A stretch of DNA of 64,000 nt from Aquimarina spinulae (GTDB taxonomy: Bacteria; Bacteroidota; Bacteroidia; Flavobacteriales; Flavobacteriaceae): assembly GCF_943373825.1 (NCBI RefSeq), contig NZ_CALSBP010000002.1, positions 62,001 to 126,000 on the forward strand. Reading direction: 5' to 3'. The notes beneath the pieces are model-generated. The model was not told where the DNA came from, ran no database searches, and saw only the letters and a list, made by a program, of their open reading frames with translations. How positions within the stretch are numbered: the first letter of the stretch is position 1; every line of letters begins with the position of its first letter. Below, piece by piece: positions 19,496 through 27,345 of the stretch. The translations under genes were made by a program, and so were the position numbers.

Positions 19496-20317
19496 TTATA
19501 ATTTATAATGATTCATCAGCATTTTCTCATACATTCTATCTGGTAATGTTCGTTTTAGCACAATAGAAAACTTTTGCATAAACGCTCCTACTTTATAATG
19601 TACTTTTGGTTTTTTAGTTTTTATAATCTTAAAAACTGTTTCGGCCATTTCTAAAGGATCATTACCCGAATCTACATGGCTATCCATTAGTTTTAATGTA
19701 TCTCCATATGGTTTTTCATATGGAGAATTTTTAATAACTGGAGCATGATAGCGCCCTGCAGCAATATTGGTTGCAAAATCCCCGGGAGCTACATTAGTCA
19801 TTCTAATGTTGAAATCTTTCAATTCCATTCGCCAGGCCTCGGTAGTCATCTCTAATGCAGCTTTAGAAGCACTATAAATCCCTCTATACGGTAATCCCAT
19901 ATATCCCGCGATAGAAGTGATGTTAATAATTAATCCACTTCCCTGTTTTCGCATTACTGGCAAAACCGCTTTGGTAACATTGATTGGGCCAAAATAATTT
20001 GTAGTGAAATTTCTTACTATTTCTTCATTAGGAATTTCTTCTATTGGCCCGGTAATGCCTGCTCCGGCATTATTAATTAATACATCTAATCTTCCATGCT
20101 TTTGTTCTATTGTTGTGATAGCAGAATTGATACTCTTCGTATCTGCTACATCTAATTCTAAAAGTGTAAAAAACTCAAAATCAGGAAATCGAGATGGATT
20201 ACGGCTTGTACCATAAACAATATATCCTTTTTGTGCCAAAAATATTCCTATTGATTTCCCTATCCCAGAAGACCCTCCTGTAATTAAAACTACAGTATCT
20301 TTTTGATTTGTGCTCAT
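19496..20317 (-). CDS. Short-chain dehydrogenase/reductase
   Basis: The 273-residue classical SDR has the cofactor motif TGGSSGIGKS (about 14-23), the NNAG motif (about 86-89), the catalytic Ser in ITSIAGYMG, and YSASK as the Tyr-Lys pair. The loop after the first strand (YGTSRNPSRF) has an arginine, which leans toward NADP. The C-terminal part (KPKVHYKVGAFMQKFSIVLKRTLPDRMYEKMLMNHY) resembles SDRs of the retinol or steroid dehydrogenase-like group. The substrate is unknown. Upstream, TATATTTG (minus strand, 20323-20330) matches the -7 consensus just before the ATG, so a leaderless or very short leader transcript is possible. Confidence 0.92.
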   Translation of the reverse strand: MSTNQKDTVVLITGGSSGIGKSIGIFLAQKGYIVYGTSRNPSRFPDFEFFTLLELDVADTKSINSAITTIEQKHGRLDVLINNAGAGITGPIEEIPNEEIVRNFTTNYFGPINVTKAVLPVMRKQGSGLIINITSIAGYMGLPYRGIYSASKAALEMTTEAWRMELKDFNIRMTNVAPGDFATNIAAGRYHAPVIKNSPYEKPYGDTLKLMDSHVDSGNDPLEMAETVFKIIKTKKPKVHYKVGAFMQKFSIVLKRTLPDRMYEKMLMNHYKL

Positions 20318-20436
20318 AATCGCAAATATACAATTCTGATTAACGATCTACTAATCTCAAAATATAAAATGATGGGAAACAAATGATGGTAATTTATGGA
20401 TCAATGGCATTTAAATTACATCAAAAATTAAGGCAC

Positions 20437-20539
20437 AAAAAAAGGCAAGCTACCTACATCACACTGCTACAACCGTCTACCTTTGCTGCGTTCCCGCCCT
20501 GGAGGATTCAACAGGAGCTAGTTGTGTAGGACTTGCCGC
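20437..20539 (-). ncRNA. ffs: Small signal recognition particle RNA (4.5S-like)
   Basis: On the minus strand the RNA begins GCGGCAAGTCCTACA and ends TGTAGGTAGCTTGCC plus a run of seven T; these ends pair to make the long SRP hairpin. Near the tip is the conserved helix 8 core (CAGGGCGGGAACGCAGCA, then AAGGTAGACGG), which binds the Ffh M domain. Size is about 100 nt, typical of bacterial small SRP RNA. A consensus promoter lies immediately upstream and the T run acts as terminator. It works with Ffh and FtsY in cotranslational membrane targeting; neither gene is in this window. Confidence 0.93.
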
Positions 20540-20541
20540 TG

Positions 20542-20572
20542 CAAAGATACAATCTTTAAGATATAAAACAAT
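20542..20572 (-). promoter_or_regulatory. Promoter of the SRP RNA
   Basis: On the minus strand TATCTTTG (20542-20549) fits TAnnTTTG exactly, and ATTG (20569-20572) lies 19 bases upstream as the -33 element. Transcription would begin a few bases downstream, at the predicted 5' end of the SRP RNA. Confidence 0.8.
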
Positions 20573-20625
20573 GATTTTTTAAACCCAATTAAAATAAATA
20601 TCTTGCTTAAAATTTAATTATCACA

Positions 20626-21681
20626 ATGAAGATCCATAACTCCTTCGTCATCATTATTTTAAGCATACTTAGTTTTTCTTGTGGAAGTAATCAGGATAAG
20701 CGAAAAAAATATTTTTCTATCAAAATTGAAGATAATAAAACTAAATTTAAGCTGGGTGAAACGATAAAAGCAAACATTATTAATGCTCAAAATATAAAAA
20801 TCGATTCTGTCACTTTTCTTTTAGATAATAAAAAAGTAGCTTCTAAAAAAGATTTCAGTTATGAAGAAAAGATTGATGACGAAAAACTAGGAAATCATAT
20901 CTTAACGGCTCAAGTTTTTTATGATGGAAATATAGACACCATAACCAAAAAGATTGCTTTTCTTAATAATATATCTCCAAAATTATATTCCTACAAAATT
21001 ATTGCAGAATATCCTCATGATAAAGGAGCCTTTACCCAGGGGTTAGAATTTTTTGGGGATACGCTATATGAAAGTACTGGTAAAAAAGGAATATCCTCTT
21101 TAAGGAAACTTAACTATAAAACCGGAGAAATTCTTGTAAAAAAGGATATACCAAAGGAATATTTTGCAGAAGGAATTACTATTATGAATGGTAAAATATT
21201 TCAACTAACCTGGACATCTAAAGAAGGATTTATCTACGACCTTACTACCTTAGAGAAAACCGGAAGTTTTGCATATAACCAAAGTAAAGAAGGTTGGGGA
21301 TTATGTAATAATGGAAATCATATCTATAAAAGCGATGGTACAGAAAAAATCTGGATACTCGACCCTAATACTCTTGCAGAAAAGGATTATATAGAAGTTA
21401 CTACAAACAAAGGTGTTAAATCCAGATTTAATGAATTAGAATGGGTTGACGGAAAAATTTATGCCAATACCTGGCAAAAGGATGGGATTGCCATAATTAA
21501 TCCTGATAGTGGTGCTTTAGAAGCGGTTATTAATCTTAGTGGTCTTCGTAAAAAAGTAACTCAACATGAAAAACTAGATGTTTTAAATGGTATCGCGTAT
21601 AATGCAAATACCAAACGGTTATTTGTCACTGGTAAAAACTGGGATAAACTTTTTGAAATTGAAGTTATAAAAAAACCATAG
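20626..21681 (+). CDS. Glutaminyl-peptide cyclotransferase lipoprotein
   Basis: The 351-residue protein has a lipoprotein signal (ILSILSFSC, cysteine 19). An N-terminal beta-sandwich of about 100 residues is followed by a five-bladed propeller of the glutamine cyclotransferase family (about 125-350). Family landmarks are HDKGAFTQGLEFFGDTLYESTGKKGISSLR, the WGLCNNGNHIYKSDGTEKIWILDP block, FNELEWVDGKIYANTW and LNGIAYNANTKRLFVTGKNWDKLFEI. It converts N-terminal glutamine of exported proteins to pyroglutamate, probably at the envelope surface or periplasm. This activity is common in Bacteroidota, where many secreted proteins have Gln right after signal cleavage; several proteins here fit that (GYTQ|EE, FSQ|QK, IASAQ|KK). 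Confidence 0.9.
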   Translation: MKIHNSFVIIILSILSFSCGSNQDKRKKYFSIKIEDNKTKFKLGETIKANIINAQNIKIDSVTFLLDNKKVASKKDFSYEEKIDDEKLGNHILTAQVFYDGNIDTITKKIAFLNNISPKLYSYKIIAEYPHDKGAFTQGLEFFGDTLYESTGKKGISSLRKLNYKTGEILVKKDIPKEYFAEGITIMNGKIFQLTWTSKEGFIYDLTTLEKTGSFAYNQSKEGWGLCNNGNHIYKSDGTEKIWILDPNTLAEKDYIEVTTNKGVKSRFNELEWVDGKIYANTWQKDGIAIINPDSGALEAVINLSGLRKKVTQHEKLDVLNGIAYNANTKRLFVTGKNWDKLFEIEVIKKP

Positions 21682-21802
21682 TGTTTCCTTAGAAAAACAA
21701 TGATATGCAAATTAGACGTTGATCATTTTATTTTATTTTTCTGATACTATAAAGATTCATTCTTCAATAAATTTCTGCAACACTATAATAAGTTACTCGT
21801 TA

Positions 21803-21834
21803 TTGTAATAGACAGATAATAAACCGTACCTTTG
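21803..21834 (+). promoter_or_regulatory. Promoter of the DEAD-box helicase gene
   Basis: TACCTTTG (21827-21834) is an exact -7 consensus and TTG (21803-21805) is the -33 element, with a spacer of 21. Its position shows that a TTG at 21832 lies inside the promoter and cannot be the start codon. Confidence 0.75.
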
Positions 21835-21852
21835 CGGCTTATTTTTAGCTAT

Positions 21853-23613
21853 ATGAATAAATTTGAAGCGTTAGGTCTTGGTGAAGCCATTATTAAGGCG
21901 GTGAATGATATGGGTTTCGAAACCCCAAGTGAAGTACAGGAAAAGGCAATCCCTATTTTATTAAAGGAAGATACAGATATTGTTGCTTTAGCACAAACGG
22001 GTACAGGGAAAACAGCTGCTTTCGGTTTTCCTTTAATCGAAAAAATTGATAGCAGTAGCAGGATTACACAAGGATTAATCCTCTCTCCTACTCGCGAACT
22101 TTGTTTACAAATTACTAACGAACTTAAAAACTACTCTAAATATATTCCTGGATTGCACACTGTAGCAATTTATGGTGGAGCAAGTATAACAGATCAGGCA
22201 AAACAAATAAAACGTGGTGCCCAAATTGTAGTAGCAACTCCTGGAAGAATGCAGGATATGATCAACCGTAAAATGGTAGACATTACTAATATTAGTTATT
22301 GCGTATTAGATGAAGCTGATGAGATGCTAAATATGGGGTTTTATGAAGACATCAACACCATTTTGTCTCATACTCCAAAAGATAAAAACACTTGGCTATT
22401 CTCTGCCACAATGCCAAAAGAAGTTTCTACCATCGCAAAACGATTTATGCAAACTCCTATAGAAATTACTGTAGGGCATAAAAACACTGGCTCTAAAAAC
22501 GTTTCTCATGAATATTATGTAGTAAATTCTCGTGATCGGTATGCTGCTTTGAAACGACTAGCAGATGCTAATCCTGATATCTTTTCTGTAATTTTTTGCC
22601 GTACCAAACGAGATACTCAAAAAGTAGCAGAAAACCTGATTGGTGATGGATATAATGCTGCAGCATTACACGGTGATTTAAGTCAAAATCAACGTGATTT
22701 GGTAATGAAAAGCTTTAGAAATCGCCAAATACAAATGTTAGTTGCTACAGATGTTGCTGCACGTGGTATCGATGTCGATGATGTTACTCATGTAATTAAT
22801 TATCAACTTCCCGATGAGATAGAAACGTATACACATAGAAGTGGAAGAACGGGACGTGCTGGAAAAAGTGGTGTTTCTATGGTTATCGTGTCCAAAAGCG
22901 AAGTCAGAAAAATTAAATCTGTAGAACGAATTATTAAGAAGAGCTTTGAGAAAAAAGAAATTCCTAGCGGTGAAGAAATATGTCAGGTTCAATTATTTCA
23001 TTTAGCCAGTGACATTGGAAAAGCTGAAATAAATCACGAAATCGATAGTTACTTACCATCTATTAATGAGGTATTAGAAGAATTTTCAAAAGAAGAATTA
23101 ATCAAAAAATTCTTTTCGGTAGAATTTTCTCGCTTCCATAATTACTATAAAAAGTCAAGGGATCTAAATGCTGTAAATGAAAGAGATAATGATTCTAGTA
23201 GAGGCAATAGCACACGTTACTTTATTAATGTAGGAGAAAAAGATGGATTTGACTGGATGACTTTAAAGGATTTCCTGAAAGAAGTGTTAGAACTAGGAAG
23301 CGATTCTTTAAGCCGAGTAGATGTCAAGGAAAGTTTTTCTTTTTTCAATACCAATACTGAACATCAAGAACGAGTTCTTCAGGTTTTTGAAGATTTCAGA
23401 ATGGAAGGAAGAAAAGTTAATGTAGAAATCTCTAAAGATTCTGGCCGTAGAGGAGGAAGACGTCGTCGTGATAATGATGGTGGTGGTTTTAAAGGAAAAC
23501 GTAGAAGCGACGGATTTAAACCTAAGGGTAAAAAACGTTTTGATTCAAAAGAAGATAGAGGTAGCGGAGGTAATCGAAAAAGAGATCGTAGAAAACGTAG
23601 TGATCGTAGATAA
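21853..23613 (+). CDS. DEAD-box ATP-dependent RNA helicase (DeaD/DbpA-like)
   Basis: The protein has 586 residues from the ATG at 21853; the frame extends to TTG at 21832, but that lies inside the promoter. Motifs in order: Q motif (FEALGLGEAI, PSEVQEKAIP), I AQTGTGKTAAF, Ia PTRELCLQ, II VLDEADEML, III SATMP, V ATDVAARGIDV, VI HRSGRTGRAGK. After the two RecA domains come a linker and a DbpA-type RNA-binding domain (about 445-520, TRYFINVGEKDGFDW). A basic Arg/Gly/Lys-rich tail follows from about 525, ending KRDRRKRSDRR. Such helicases remodel rRNA and mRNA structure in ribosome assembly and cold adaptation. Confidence 0.95.
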   Translation: MNKFEALGLGEAIIKAVNDMGFETPSEVQEKAIPILLKEDTDIVALAQTGTGKTAAFGFPLIEKIDSSSRITQGLILSPTRELCLQITNELKNYSKYIPGLHTVAIYGGASITDQAKQIKRGAQIVVATPGRMQDMINRKMVDITNISYCVLDEADEMLNMGFYEDINTILSHTPKDKNTWLFSATMPKEVSTIAKRFMQTPIEITVGHKNTGSKNVSHEYYVVNSRDRYAALKRLADANPDIFSVIFCRTKRDTQKVAENLIGDGYNAAALHGDLSQNQRDLVMKSFRNRQIQMLVATDVAARGIDVDDVTHVINYQLPDEIETYTHRSGRTGRAGKSGVSMVIVSKSEVRKIKSVERIIKKSFEKKEIPSGEEICQVQLFHLASDIGKAEINHEIDSYLPSINEVLEEFSKEELIKKFFSVEFSRFHNYYKKSRDLNAVNERDNDSSRGNSTRYFINVGEKDGFDWMTLKDFLKEVLELGSDSLSRVDVKESFSFFNTNTEHQERVLQVFEDFRMEGRKVNVEISKDSGRRGGRRRRDNDGGGFKGKRRSDGFKPKGKKRFDSKEDRGSGGNRKRDRRKRSDRR

Positions 23614-23749
23614 ATCAGAGGTTTTGTCCTTAATATATTCAAAAATTACGCTATAGTAAATCACTGAATATAAAGACTTAACAAATAAATATGATTTTTG
23701 GCGCGATTTTTATGTTATATTATTTAAAATTGAACGTCATATTATATAC

Positions 23750-24514
23750 ATGAAGAGAGTATTATTTTACATAGCCCTATTAGCAGGTATAACTACTTAT
23801 GCTCAGGAGAATGATTCAAGTACTGTATCAGGAAAAGTATTAAATGCTGCTAATGATCAGATACTAGAAAATGTTCATATCGTTAATCTTAGTCAAGTCA
23901 TAGGAACAATTACTAATGAAAAGGGAGATTTTAATATTCCTGCAAAAGTAAATGACACTCTATATTTCTCTTATATTGGGTATAAACCATTACAGGTTAG
24001 AGTAACTAACGATTGGGTTAAGTTTGGAGAAGTTAAGATTAAGATGACCGAGCTGGGAATTGCACTAGAAGAAGTAGTCGTTGCCGATGTACAACTTACA
24101 GGTTACCTAGAGATTGACGCTAAAAGAATTCCTGTTTATAATAATTACAGATATAGTATTTCTGGACTAAACTCTGGTTATGAAGGTGGTAATAAACAAC
24201 CTGGTGCCGTAAACAAGGTGTTAGGTGCTATCTTTAATCCTGCCGATTTTTTATATAATATATTTAGCAAACGCTCAAAAGAGTTAAGGAAATTACGTAA
24301 AATGAAAAAAGACGATGAGATTAGAAACCTTTTGGAAACCAAATTTGATCGTGCTACCTTAATGGCTCTTCTACAAGTGGGACGGCTGGATATAGATGAG
24401 ATTTTACGTAATTGCAACTATTCTGTTGATTTTATAAAATTTGCAAATGATCTTCAAATCCTCGATGCAATAAGTGAATGTTATGAGGAATACAAAATAC
24501 TAGACAGAAAGTAA
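23750..24514 (+). CDS. Carboxypeptidase-like regulatory domain protein
   Basis: The 254-residue protein has a signal peptide (MKRVLFYIALLAGITTYAQ) and a carboxypeptidase-D-regulatory-like domain (about 25-105: VSGKVLNAANDQILENVHIVNL, GTITNEKGDFNIPA, YFSYIGYKPLQVRV), ending with the IALEEVVV motif that usually leads into a TonB receptor plug. Here there is no plug or barrel. Instead a helical, charged C-terminal region of about 110 residues follows (SKRSKELRKLRKMKKDDEIRNLLETKFDR). It is exported and probably periplasmic or outer-membrane associated. Stand-alone proteins of this kind are common in Flavobacteriia; the role is unknown. Confidence 0.85.
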   Translation: MKRVLFYIALLAGITTYAQENDSSTVSGKVLNAANDQILENVHIVNLSQVIGTITNEKGDFNIPAKVNDTLYFSYIGYKPLQVRVTNDWVKFGEVKIKMTELGIALEEVVVADVQLTGYLEIDAKRIPVYNNYRYSISGLNSGYEGGNKQPGAVNKVLGAIFNPADFLYNIFSKRSKELRKLRKMKKDDEIRNLLETKFDRATLMALLQVGRLDIDEILRNCNYSVDFIKFANDLQILDAISECYEEYKILDRK

Positions 24515-24546
24515 GTAATCTACATATAAGAAGAGTTATTGTATAA

Positions 24547-24912
24547 TCAACGTAATGAATGCAGCGCAATTCGGTTTCCTTCTGAGTCTACAAAATACGC
24601 CATATACCCATGTTCTTCAGAAATTTGTTTTTTGTCTAAAACTACTTTTCCTCCTGCATCTGCTACCCTACTCATTTCATTAGCAACGTTATCACAAGAA
24701 AAATACACCAAAACTCCATCTTCACTAGGTTTATAATGTTCTCCAGCATAGATTAATGTTCCTGTAGCAATTCCTGCCTGATTTTGATTAGGAAACCACC
24801 CCATTTGTACACCTTCCATATCATGAAGGCTAATTTCTATATCAAAAACTTTTTCATAAAAAGCTTTAGCTCTCTTCATATCTATAACCGGAATTTCAAA
24901 CCAAGTAACCAT
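24547..24912 (-). CDS. VOC-family (glyoxalase/bleomycin resistance-like) protein
   Basis: The 121-residue protein shows the vicinal oxygen chelate fold: WFEIPVIDMKRAKAFYEKVFDIEI at the N-terminus, a central VLVYFSCDNVANEMSRVADAGGKVV module, and the C-terminal GYMAYFVDSEGNRIALHS, which includes the usual metal-site Glu/Asp region. The substrate cannot be told. The ATG at 24912 lies 4 bases from a 68-base TTAGATG microsatellite, which takes up the ribosome-binding region between this gene and the upstream trmH. Both genes are on the minus strand and may be cotranscribed. Confidence 0.88.
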   Translation of the reverse strand: MVTWFEIPVIDMKRAKAFYEKVFDIEISLHDMEGVQMGWFPNQNQAGIATGTLIYAGEHYKPSEDGVLVYFSCDNVANEMSRVADAGGKVVLDKKQISEEHGYMAYFVDSEGNRIALHSLR

Positions 24913-24916
24913 AATA

Positions 24917-24984
24917 TTAGATGTTAGATGTTAGATGTTAGATGTTAGATGTTAGATGTTAGATGTTAGATGTTAGATGTTAGA
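24917..24984. repeat. Seven-base microsatellite, TTAGATG x 9.7
   Basis: Nine perfect copies of TTAGATG are followed by a partial copy (TTAGA). The array fills the gap between the trmH stop and the VOC start codon. A 7-base unit is not a multiple of three and would change spacing by 7 with each slippage event. Confidence 0.95.
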
Positions 24985-24987
24985 AAG

Positions 24988-25644
24988 TTACTCATTCTCA
25001 TGATATCGTGCAATAATTTGTTCATGGCTTTTAATCACTTTCTTTGCCCATTCCATTCGTTTTTCTAACTTTTCCTCTTCAGATAATTGCCAATTGCTAT
25101 TTGTTTCTTTAAGTTTAGATGTAACATGTTGTAGTATTATTGCAGCCGAAACCGAAATATTAAGGCTTTCTGTAAATCCAACCATTGGGATATGTAACTT
25201 GGCATCTGCCGCTTCCAGAACCTGGTCACTTAACCCTTGCTGTTCTCTTCCAAAGAAAAATGCAGCTGGTTTATCAATATCAAAATCCTGTAAAACTTTA
25301 GAATCATCATGCGGGGTAGTTGCAACGATTTGATATCCTTTTTTTTGTAGTGTAGCCAGACATTCTTTGGTAGTAGAATATCGATTAATATCTACCCATT
25401 TCTGAGCACCCATTGCAATTTCACGGTCTATACGTTTTGCGTTTACCTCTTCAATTACATGTACATTCTGAACTCCAAATACATCACAACTGCGTATCAC
25501 CGCACTTGTGTTATGCAATTGATACACATCTTCGACTGCTACCGTAAAATGATTTGTACGTTGTTCCAAAACTTTTTTATTTAAACCTTGTCGTCTTGGA
25601 GTAAGAAATGATTCTAAGTATTCGAGAAGTTTTATATCTATCAT
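24988..25644 (-). CDS. trmH: TrmH-family RNA 2'-O-methyltransferase (SPOUT)
   Basis: The 218-residue protein carries all three SpoU motifs: motif 1 NTSAVIRSCDVFGVQNVHVI, motif 2 AAFFFGREQQGLS, and motif 3 IPMVGFTESLNISVSAAIIL, which forms the knotted S-adenosylmethionine site. The N-terminal extension (LESFLTPRRQGLNKKVLEQRTNHFTVAVEDVYQLHN) matches TrmH, the tRNA guanosine-18 2'-O-methyltransferase, better than the rRNA enzyme RlmB. Length and motif spacing are normal. It is followed by the microsatellite and the VOC gene. Confidence 0.88.
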   Translation of the reverse strand: MIDIKLLEYLESFLTPRRQGLNKKVLEQRTNHFTVAVEDVYQLHNTSAVIRSCDVFGVQNVHVIEEVNAKRIDREIAMGAQKWVDINRYSTTKECLATLQKKGYQIVATTPHDDSKVLQDFDIDKPAAFFFGREQQGLSDQVLEAADAKLHIPMVGFTESLNISVSAAIILQHVTSKLKETNSNWQLSEEEKLEKRMEWAKKVIKSHEQIIARYHENE

Positions 25645-25682
25645 AATTGCTAAAATATAAAAACATCGATTATTTTTAATAA

Positions 25683-25719
25683 AAAAGAGCTGCCAGTTAT
25701 GATATCAGACAGCCCTTTT
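25683..25719. terminator. Terminator-like hairpin upstream of trmH
   Basis: AAAAGAGCTG (25683-25692) pairs with CAGCCCTTTT (25710-25719) with one mismatch. It lies 39-75 bases before the trmH start and could end read-through from upstream on the minus strand or act as a leader attenuator. No ORF runs into it. Confidence 0.5.
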
Positions 25720-25897
25720 ACAATCTACTTAATTTAACTTAAACATATGCACCATAGTTTTCTGCATTGCAATATTTATGGCTTATTACAACAAAGCTCT
25801 TGTATGTGCATAATTCGGATTTAAAAAACACTTAAAATTTGATATCACCTATCAAGTATTATTTTCACAACTAATTATTATTTAAACTTTTTTAGAC

Positions 25898-25938
25898 AAA
25901 AAAAACCTCCCGAAATTACCCCTAAAAACGGAAGGTTT
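25898..25938 (-). terminator. Intrinsic terminator, minus strand
   Basis: AAACCTcCCG pairs with CGGaAGGTTT across a 16-base loop, with one internal mismatch. On the minus strand the stem is followed by eight T. It sits 53 bases beyond the end of the short frame at 25991-26413, which suggests that a transcript through leader and frame really ends here. Confidence 0.75.
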
Positions 25939-25990
25939 AAGTAAACACATTGTCAAAATGTTTCTTACAGACTAATTATTCGTATCATGA

Positions 25991-26413
25991 TTAGTCTAAT
26001 TTTTCTTTTTCATTATTTTTTAATTTATACTTTATTATACTGTTGTTATGTAATTTATAGTCATTGATTTTAGTATTAGCATAGCTATGACCGAAACAAA
26101 ATTTGGTGTCATTATACTGTATAGCGTTGTAAATAAATATCAAAAAAGACCTTAACAACTTGTAGCTGTGCACATTAAATTCTAATACATGATTAACTAC
26201 AGATAAAGCACTAGTTTTTCTGGTAGTATATCGTGTTAAGAAAGTGATAAAAAATGTACGGTAAGTCCGTAAAAAAGATAAAGAATTACTATATTTCACC
26301 CTTCGGAAAGAGGAGAAAAACGATATGTATTTTTCCTTAAGGGAAAGAAGCATCCTGTCAATTGAAAATCGAAATTGACAATTTATAGACGCATGAAATA
26401 ATAGTCCACTCAT
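25991..26413 (-). CDS. Unrecognised 140-residue frame after conserved leader A
   Basis: The ATG at 26413 follows a leader homologous to the one before the frame at 54625-54969. The translation is rich in Ser, Phe, Tyr, Asn and Arg, has no clear signal peptide or domain and looks atypical for a protein, so coding is doubtful. In favour of it are the conserved leader right up to the start codon and a terminator 53 bases past the stop. Inside the frame, near its start, GTCAATT and AATTGAC form a 7-bp hairpin around 26359-26381, so the transcript may be structural RNA instead. Confidence 0.3.
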   Translation of the reverse strand: MSGLLFHASINCQFRFSIDRMLLSLKEKYISFFSSFRRVKYSNSLSFLRTYRTFFITFLTRYTTRKTSALSVVNHVLEFNVHSYKLLRSFLIFIYNAIQYNDTKFCFGHSYANTKINDYKLHNNSIIKYKLKNNEKEKLD

Positions 26414-26496
26414 AATGATTGATTTATTTTAAATTAATCGCTATTCAGACCCTGCTTTTGTTGGCTCGCCAAAGTTTCACAATCGCGGGGTTGTTT
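26411..26496 (-). promoter_or_regulatory. Conserved leader A (candidate cis-regulatory RNA)
   Basis: It shares with 54967-55056 an ATCGyTATTCA block (26437-26447), TGGCTCGCCAAA (26462-26473; able to fold as TGGC/GCCA), and the arms ACAAT and GTTGT (26479-26494) around a 6-base loop; sequences are quoted on the plus strand. The equivalent stem at the other locus is ATAAT/ATTGT, so two pairs change while pairing is kept if G-T pairs are allowed. The block ends at the start codon of the short frame. I do not recognise the motif as any known riboswitch. Confidence 0.45.
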
Positions 26497-27284
26497 TTGT
26501 CTTAACCTTAATTTTTAATGATACATATTTTTTATAAAAGAAACTAACATTAAAAATCTACAGTTTTACACATTTATTTATTACTTTTTATTTTAGTACT
26601 ACGCTCAAAATACATCCAAAACAGAAGTTTTTGATTTTTATAGTATTACTTATTCTTCTCATTAATGCAATTTGACAATAAAAGTGTTCGTTTCTTCATA
26701 AAAGTATATTACTACTACTTAGATGAAAAACCACATATTCTTTTACAAAACAATATCGAATATAAAACTCAGGGAGGGGTAAGAAAATAAGTTTTTTATC
26801 CTGTAATTATTACATTATGTTTTGTTCAAAAACAATACTTAAAGATAGTTACTATTTGTTAAAACAGAACACTGAAACACCACATAATTATTCCGGTTTT
26901 ACCATAAAAAAATAAATGTCTAATCATATTTTAAAAATAATAAACAGAATTAACATTTATATCAATCTAAAAAACCATAAAAACTTAATTATCAGGTATT
27001 TACCATAAAAAAGAAGCTATACAAAATGCTATAAACTCATTAAAAAAGTAGGAATATTCTATAAAAAATATCAAAATAAAGCTTTTAAACCGATGTATTG
27101 AACTTTTTAACTGTTTTTAGATTGTTAAAAAAACGTCAGTTATAGATAGGTAAACTGTAATTTTTTATCCAGATAAAAGTATAAATCCCATTTTTCAATA
27201 CTAAAATAGATAATAGGTTTAGGTTATTATATTATCATTCTGAACTCTGATATTTTTAACCTACTAAATTTAAGCAGTTTACAC
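26497..27284. other. Gene-free AT-rich region with GGTnTTTACCATA sites
   Basis: No plausible gene is seen in about 790 bases. GGTTTTACCATA occurs at 26895-26906 and GGTATTTACCATA at 26995-27007; a related palindrome, TATGGT-TTT-ACCATA, lies at 55383-55397 upstream of leader B. The region probably carries the promoter and a long untranslated leader of the transcript that includes leader A. Confidence 0.5.
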
Positions 27285-27323
27285 AAAAAAATCACTTTCC
27301 ATAGAAAATAGAAAGTGATTTTT
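27285..27323. terminator. Bidirectional intrinsic terminator of the mscS gene
   Basis: AAAAATCACTTTC (27287-27299) pairs perfectly with GAAAGTGATTTTT (27311-27323), loop 11 bases, with T runs in both orientations. It lies 22 bases beyond the mscS stop. Confidence 0.88.
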
Positions 27324-27345
27324 AATTTCAATTTATTTTATACGA

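Noticed and set aside
20437..20572. A riboswitch in front of the glutaminyl cyclase gene
   Set aside because: The structured element is on the opposite strand and carries the SRP RNA core, a consensus promoter and a terminator.
21832..21852. TTG start seven codons upstream in the helicase gene
   Set aside because: It lies inside the -7 promoter element TACCTTTG, so it cannot be part of the translated message.
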